From assembly GCA_036275295.1 (NCBI GenBank), contig DASUEB010000162.1, positions 1-8,825 on the forward strand: DNA of 8,825 nucleotides, given 5' to 3'. The position numbers and the translations under genes were made by a program. Positions 5,813 to 8,825 of this stretch are shown here, in pieces. Origin of the DNA: DASUEB01 sp036275295. Lineage in GTDB: Bacteria; Bacteroidota; Bacteroidia; Flavobacteriales_D; Luteibaculaceae. The notes beneath the pieces are model-generated. The model did not search any database, was not told where the DNA came from, and saw only the letters and a list, made by a program, of their open reading frames with translations. The first letter of the stretch is position 1. The number at the start of each line of letters is the position of its first letter.

Positions 5813-6741
5813 GCACACTTCAGACCGATCATTTACTGGGTATAAAAGACCTTAGTCGAGCCGAAATTGAGCTGATATTACAAACGGCTGATCAATTTAA
5901 AGAGGTTATAAACCGTCCGATCAAAAAGGTGCCCTCACTTCGAGACATTACCATTGCGAATTTGTTCTTCGAGAACAGTACGCGAACGAAGTTGAGTTTT
6001 GAATTGGCCGAGAAGCGCTTATCGGCTGATGTAATCAATTTTTCAGCCAGTGGAAGCAGTGTCAAAAAAGGCGAGACCTTGATTGATACGGTGAACAACA
6101 TCTTGGCGATGAAAGTCGATATGGTGGTTATGCGACACAGTTCTCCGGGTGCCTGTCTATTTTTGTCGAAACACGTTGATGCAAAAATTGTCAATGCGGG
6201 CGACGGCACCCACGAACACCCCACCCAAGCCCTGTTGGACGCTTATTCCATACGTGAAAAGCTGGGCGATGTAGAGGGAAAGAAGGTTGTTATTGTGGGT
6301 GATATCTTGCACTCCAGGGTGGCACTTTCGAACATCTTTTGTCTGCAAAAACTAGGCGCTGAGGTAATGGTTTGCGGACCGAGCACGCTGATTCCTCGCT
6401 ATATACACGAGCTTGGGGTTAAAGTAGAAACCGATTTAAGAAAAGCACTTCACTGGTGCGATGTCGCAAATATGCTCAGGGTGCAATTGGAGCGTCAAGA
6501 CGACAAATACTTCCCCTCTTTACGAGAATACAGCATGTTGTTTGGTTTAGACAAACAGTTGTTGGATAGCCTTCAAAAGGAAATTGTAATTATGCACCCC
6601 GGACCCATAAACCGAGGGGTTGAGATCAGCAGTGAAGTAGCTGATAGCGAGCACAGCATCATTCTGCAACAGGTTGAGAATGGGGTGGCGGTTCGCATGG
6701 CTGTGATATATCTTCTGGCAGAAAAAATTAATCGATCATGA
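5809..6741 (+). CDS. pyrB: Aspartate carbamoyltransferase catalytic subunit
   Basis: PyrB condenses carbamoyl phosphate with L-aspartate to N-carbamoyl-L-aspartate, the committed step of pyrimidine synthesis in the cytoplasm. All expected motifs are present in 310 residues: the carbamoyl-phosphate loop FENSTRTKLSFE (54-65), the mobile loop SSVKKGET (83-90), MRHSSPGA (108-115), HEHPTQALLDAYS (135-147), GDILHSRVALSN and, near the C-terminus, HPGPINRGVEI. The length and sequence type match the free-standing trimeric enzymes of the Bacillus kind. No pyrI regulatory subunit gene is in the window, so allosteric nucleotide control is unlikely and control would come from expression. Both ends are coupled to neighbours by ATGA overlaps, which fixes the start. 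Confidence 0.97.
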   Translation: MSTLQTDHLLGIKDLSRAEIELILQTADQFKEVINRPIKKVPSLRDITIANLFFENSTRTKLSFELAEKRLSADVINFSASGSSVKKGETLIDTVNNILAMKVDMVVMRHSSPGACLFLSKHVDAKIVNAGDGTHEHPTQALLDAYSIREKLGDVEGKKVVIVGDILHSRVALSNIFCLQKLGAEVMVCGPSTLIPRYIHELGVKVETDLRKALHWCDVANMLRVQLERQDDKYFPSLREYSMLFGLDKQLLDSLQKEIVIMHPGPINRGVEISSEVADSEHSIILQQVENGVAVRMAVIYLLAEKINRS

Positions 6742-7082
6742 CCGTTAGCATAACCCCACAGGAAAAACACCATTTAATTCGATTTGAAAACGGCTTACAC
6801 GAGAAAGCCATCATCGAACTCGAACAGTGGTTTGGAGCCCATGCAGGTGACGTAATCATCGATATGGCCGCATTGCGCGAAGTAGAACCCGCAACGGCAC
6901 TGTTATTCGGAGATTTGCTCGAGTCGCAAAGCGGCAAACGGCTGGTGATTCTTATCGGAGAAGAAGATCGGCTTTCGCAATGGGCCCTGATACGCGACGA
7001 CTTTCCGGTAACTCCAACGTATAACGAAGGGATGGATTACTTGTTTATGCTTCAGTTGGAACGCGAGTTGTTGGACGAGTGA
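6738..7082 (+). CDS. Small STAS-like protein between pyrB and rnz
   Basis: This 114-residue soluble protein has no signal peptide or membrane segment. The central part (GDVIIDMAALREVEPATALLFGDLLE, then GKRLVILIGEE, residues ~37-76) has the beta-alpha-beta layout of a STAS / anti-sigma-antagonist fold: a strand ending in D, a helix, then a hydrophobic strand. The serine that partner kinases phosphorylate in true antagonists (D-S-[SA]-G) is not visible; the equivalent stretch reads VEPATALL. The later EGMDYLFMLQLERELL could be an amphipathic C-terminal helix. It is joined to pyrB by ATGA and to rnz by GTGA. From memory, a small protein directly before rnz is common in flavobacteria, so the pairing may be conserved. 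The function is unknown; a protein-protein interaction role is inferred from the fold only. Confidence 0.75.
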   Translation: MTVSITPQEKHHLIRFENGLHEKAIIELEQWFGAHAGDVIIDMAALREVEPATALLFGDLLESQSGKRLVILIGEEDRLSQWALIRDDFPVTPTYNEGMDYLFMLQLERELLDE

Positions 7083-7990
7083 AATTTGAAATAACCATAT
7101 TGGGCAGCGGCTCGGCGGTTCCCACAGTGCGTCGCAATCCCAGCGCTCAAGTGGTGAATATCAACGAGAATTATTCCCTGATAGACTGCGCAGAAGGCAC
7201 GCAAATGCAGATGCGGAAATTTGGCATTAGCATGTTGCGCATTGATCAGATTTACATCAGTCACCTTCACGGCGATCACTATTTGGGTTTACCCGGTTAT
7301 CTTCAGACTCTTCATTTGTTGGGAAGAACCCGCCCCATTCAGCTGTTTGGACCCGCCGATTTGATGAAACTTTTGGAAGAGCATTTCCGGATCACTCACA
7401 GCATTCCTCGTTTTGAGATCAAGTTTACCGCCGTTAACCATCAGGTATCAACCAAACTTTTTGAGAATAAGCTGTACGAAGTGTGGAGTATTCCCCTCAA
7501 ACACAAGATTGCCACATCGGGTTTTTTATTTCGCGAAAAGCCCAAATTGCGCAACATCATCGTATCGGCGTTAAAAGAATACCGCATTCCCGTCTACTGG
7601 TTGCAGCGCATTAAGGAAGGGAGCGATTACGAGCAAGAGGACGGCACCCTTGTTCCCAACGGTGAAATAACCCTCCCCCCTGCTCCAGTCAAATCATATG
7701 CATATTGCTCTGACACGGCCTACAGCGAGGAGATCGTCCATGTCATTCAAGGGGTGAACCTGCTGTATCACGAGGCGTCATTTCTAGACCAGCACGCAGA
7801 TCGCGCTCGCGAGACCATGCATTCTACTGCTGCGGAAGCGGCCAAAATTGCGGCTTTGGCCGGTGTAAAACGACTGCTGTTGGGGCATTTCAGCGCCCGA
7901 TACCGAGATACAGAAGAATTCATTGCCCAGGCCAAACCATTTTTTGAAGACACCCTGACGGCTGAAGACGGCATGGCGATTGTTATTTAA
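7079..7990 (+). CDS. rnz: Ribonuclease Z (tRNA 3'-processing endonuclease)
   Basis: RNase Z is a zinc-dependent metallo-beta-lactamase-fold enzyme that cuts the 3' trailer from tRNA precursors. The diagnostic HLHGDH metal motif is at residues 62-67. The other ligands and family blocks follow: YCSDTAYSEE, LLYHEASF, METMHSTAAEAA-type (here RETMHSTAAEAA) and LLLGHFSARY. The N-terminal ILGSGSAVPT and IDCAEGTQMQM segments also fit. The 303-residue length is that of the short, dimeric form. The start is GTG, inside a GTGA overlap with the preceding gene. It is the only start that keeps the conserved first strand (KFEITILGSG). It is the last gene of the pyrR-pyrB cluster; a weak terminator may follow. 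Confidence 0.96.
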   Translation: MKFEITILGSGSAVPTVRRNPSAQVVNINENYSLIDCAEGTQMQMRKFGISMLRIDQIYISHLHGDHYLGLPGYLQTLHLLGRTRPIQLFGPADLMKLLEEHFRITHSIPRFEIKFTAVNHQVSTKLFENKLYEVWSIPLKHKIATSGFLFREKPKLRNIIVSALKEYRIPVYWLQRIKEGSDYEQEDGTLVPNGEITLPPAPVKSYAYCSDTAYSEEIVHVIQGVNLLYHEASFLDQHADRARETMHSTAAEAAKIAALAGVKRLLLGHFSARYRDTEEFIAQAKPFFEDTLTAEDGMAIVI

Positions 7991-8018
7991 TTCGATTGAG
8001 AAACAGGTGTAGCCTACG

Positions 8019-8039
8019 ATTGGGCGTTTCGCAATTTTT
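8019..8039 (+). terminator. Weak candidate terminator after rnz
   Basis: ATT (8019-8021) and GCG (8024-8026) can pair with CGC (8030-8032) and AAT (8033-8035) around a TTT loop, with a two-base GG bulge. A run of five T follows (8035-8039). The stem is short and imperfect, so termination would be partial at best. It lies 28 bases after the rnz stop, where a terminator would be expected. Confidence 0.3.
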
Positions 8040-8087
8040 GGCATCAAATACCCTGAATGAGGTATTCTAAAGCCTCTAATCATTTCG

Positions 8088-8095
8088 TACCTTCG
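8088..8095 (+). promoter_or_regulatory. Candidate -7 box of the response regulator gene
   Basis: TACCTTCG matches TAnnTTTG at 7 of 8 positions, with the same T-to-C change seen in the box at 3372. It lies 15 bases before the chosen ATG at 8111, giving a leader of roughly ten bases. No clear -33 TTTG is seen at the expected distance, so support is limited. Confidence 0.35.
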
Positions 8096-8110
8096 GGACT
8101 CCTTAAGGAT

Positions 8111-8800
8111 ATGAGCAGAACCCAAATTATTATTGCCGATAGCCAACAACTCATTCGAATAGGTCTAAAAGCCATATTCGAGCGAATGCCCGACATTGAG
8201 GTCGTTGCTGAGGCTGAAAACCCGAAAGATCTGCTCGCAAGTGTAAAAAAACTCAAACCGCAGCAAGTCATCATTGACTACACCAGCGCGGGTTTTAGCA
8301 TCGACGTGGTACCCCAGCTTTTGCAGATGCAATCTGACTTAAAAGTCATTGCCATAACCCCAGAGCAAAGCGGTATCACCCTTGTGAATGCAATAAAAAG
8401 TGGTATTACCAGCTATATCAAAAAAGATTGCGAGGTAGATGAAATTGTTGATAGCGTGAAAGAGACGGCCGCAGGGGGCAAGTTTTTCTGCGGAAAAATA
8501 CTCGAAACGATCCGCAAGGAGTCCATTCAGCTCGACAACATCGACAACGTGGATTTCAGCTGTGCCCCATCGATACTCAGTGCACGAGAGTTGGAGATCA
8601 TAGGTTTAATCGCCGAGGGGTACACCAACGATCAAATATCCGACAAGTTATTTCTAAGCAAACACACTGTAGCTACCCATCGGAAGAACATCATGGCCAA
8701 ATTGGGTGTGAACAACACAGCGGCCATTGTTATGTACGCGGTAAAAACTCATTTGGTTAGTCCAAACAAGTTTTTGTTTAGCACGGATATTCAGGCTTAA
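8111..8800 (+). CDS. NarL/LuxR-family response regulator
   Basis: This 229-residue protein has an N-terminal receiver domain (~1-120) and a C-terminal LuxR-type helix-turn-helix (~156-215: LSARELEIIGLIAEGYTNDQISDKLFLSKHTVATHR, then IMAKLGVNN). The phospho-acceptor is Asp56 in VIIDY. Thr83 (AITPE) and Lys104 (SYIKKD) complete the switch residues. The acidic pocket normally has two adjacent acids; here it is Asp10-Ser11 (IIIADSQQ), so Mg binding may be altered. The frame is open from an ATG at 8057, but those 18 extra residues precede the first receiver strand and would include the promoter box, so I start at 8111. AAGGA (8105-8109) is too close to the ATG to act as a normal ribosome site. No histidine kinase is nearby, so the input signal is unknown. 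Confidence 0.9.
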   Translation: MSRTQIIIADSQQLIRIGLKAIFERMPDIEVVAEAENPKDLLASVKKLKPQQVIIDYTSAGFSIDVVPQLLQMQSDLKVIAITPEQSGITLVNAIKSGITSYIKKDCEVDEIVDSVKETAAGGKFFCGKILETIRKESIQLDNIDNVDFSCAPSILSARELEIIGLIAEGYTNDQISDKLFLSKHTVATHRKNIMAKLGVNNTAAIVMYAVKTHLVSPNKFLFSTDIQA

Positions 8801-8825
8801 AATTTCGGTTGGAACCAAAAGGTTT

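Noticed and set aside
8057..8110. 18-residue N-terminal extension of the response regulator
   Set aside because: The receiver domain begins right after the ATG at 8111, and the extension overlaps a promoter-like box.
8811..8825. AACC-AAAA-GGTT hairpin at the end of the window, possible terminator of the response regulator gene
   Set aside because: The stem has only four pairs and the window ends before any T tract could be seen.

Overview
The window looks like a chromosomal stretch of a Bacteroidota bacterium, probably of the flavobacterial branch. The evidence is a truncated secreted protein ending in a type IX secretion (T9SS)-like C-terminal domain, a small PID-CTERM-like protein, promoter boxes of the Bacteroidota type (TAnnTTTG), A-rich translation starts without Shine-Dalgarno sequences, and a six-domain ribosomal protein S1 with a lysine-rich tail. 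All convincing genes are on the + strand and tightly packed. I see no mobile element, CRISPR array, tRNA or rRNA.

Layout. (1) 1-1392: the 3' end of a large exported protein gene, a 61-residue PID-CTERM-like protein joined to it by an ATGA overlap, and a DUF3817-type membrane protein overlapping that by 11 bases. (2) 1393-3356: rpsA with its own consensus promoter, a structured leader and a strong intrinsic terminator. (3) 3384-4999: a predicted outer-membrane beta-barrel protein of unknown family, followed through a TAATG junction by a pentapeptide-repeat protein. (4) 5000-5257: a 258-base non-coding region rich in inverted repeats, with a promoter box almost touching the pyrR start. (5) 5258-7990: pyrR, pyrB, a STAS-like small protein and rnz (tRNase Z), each joined to the next by a 4-base overlap. 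(6) 8111-8800: a NarL/LuxR-family response regulator with no partner kinase in view.

How the genes work together. The pyrR-pyrB pair covers uracil/PRPP sensing or salvage and the first committed step of pyrimidine synthesis. Its coupling to tRNA 3'-end maturation (rnz) through a small STAS-like protein suggests growth-rate-linked expression rather than one pathway. rpsA is free-standing and probably autoregulated through its leader.

Most of the window is ordinary housekeeping DNA. The stretch most worth a second look is 5069-5266, upstream of and across the pyrR start. It holds nested and mutually exclusive complementary segments, a 7-bp inverted repeat over the promoter box, and a 10-bp perfect inverted repeat whose distal arm covers both candidate pyrR start codons. 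It could be an undescribed regulatory element, but this rests on base-pairing read by eye, without folding energies or comparative data.
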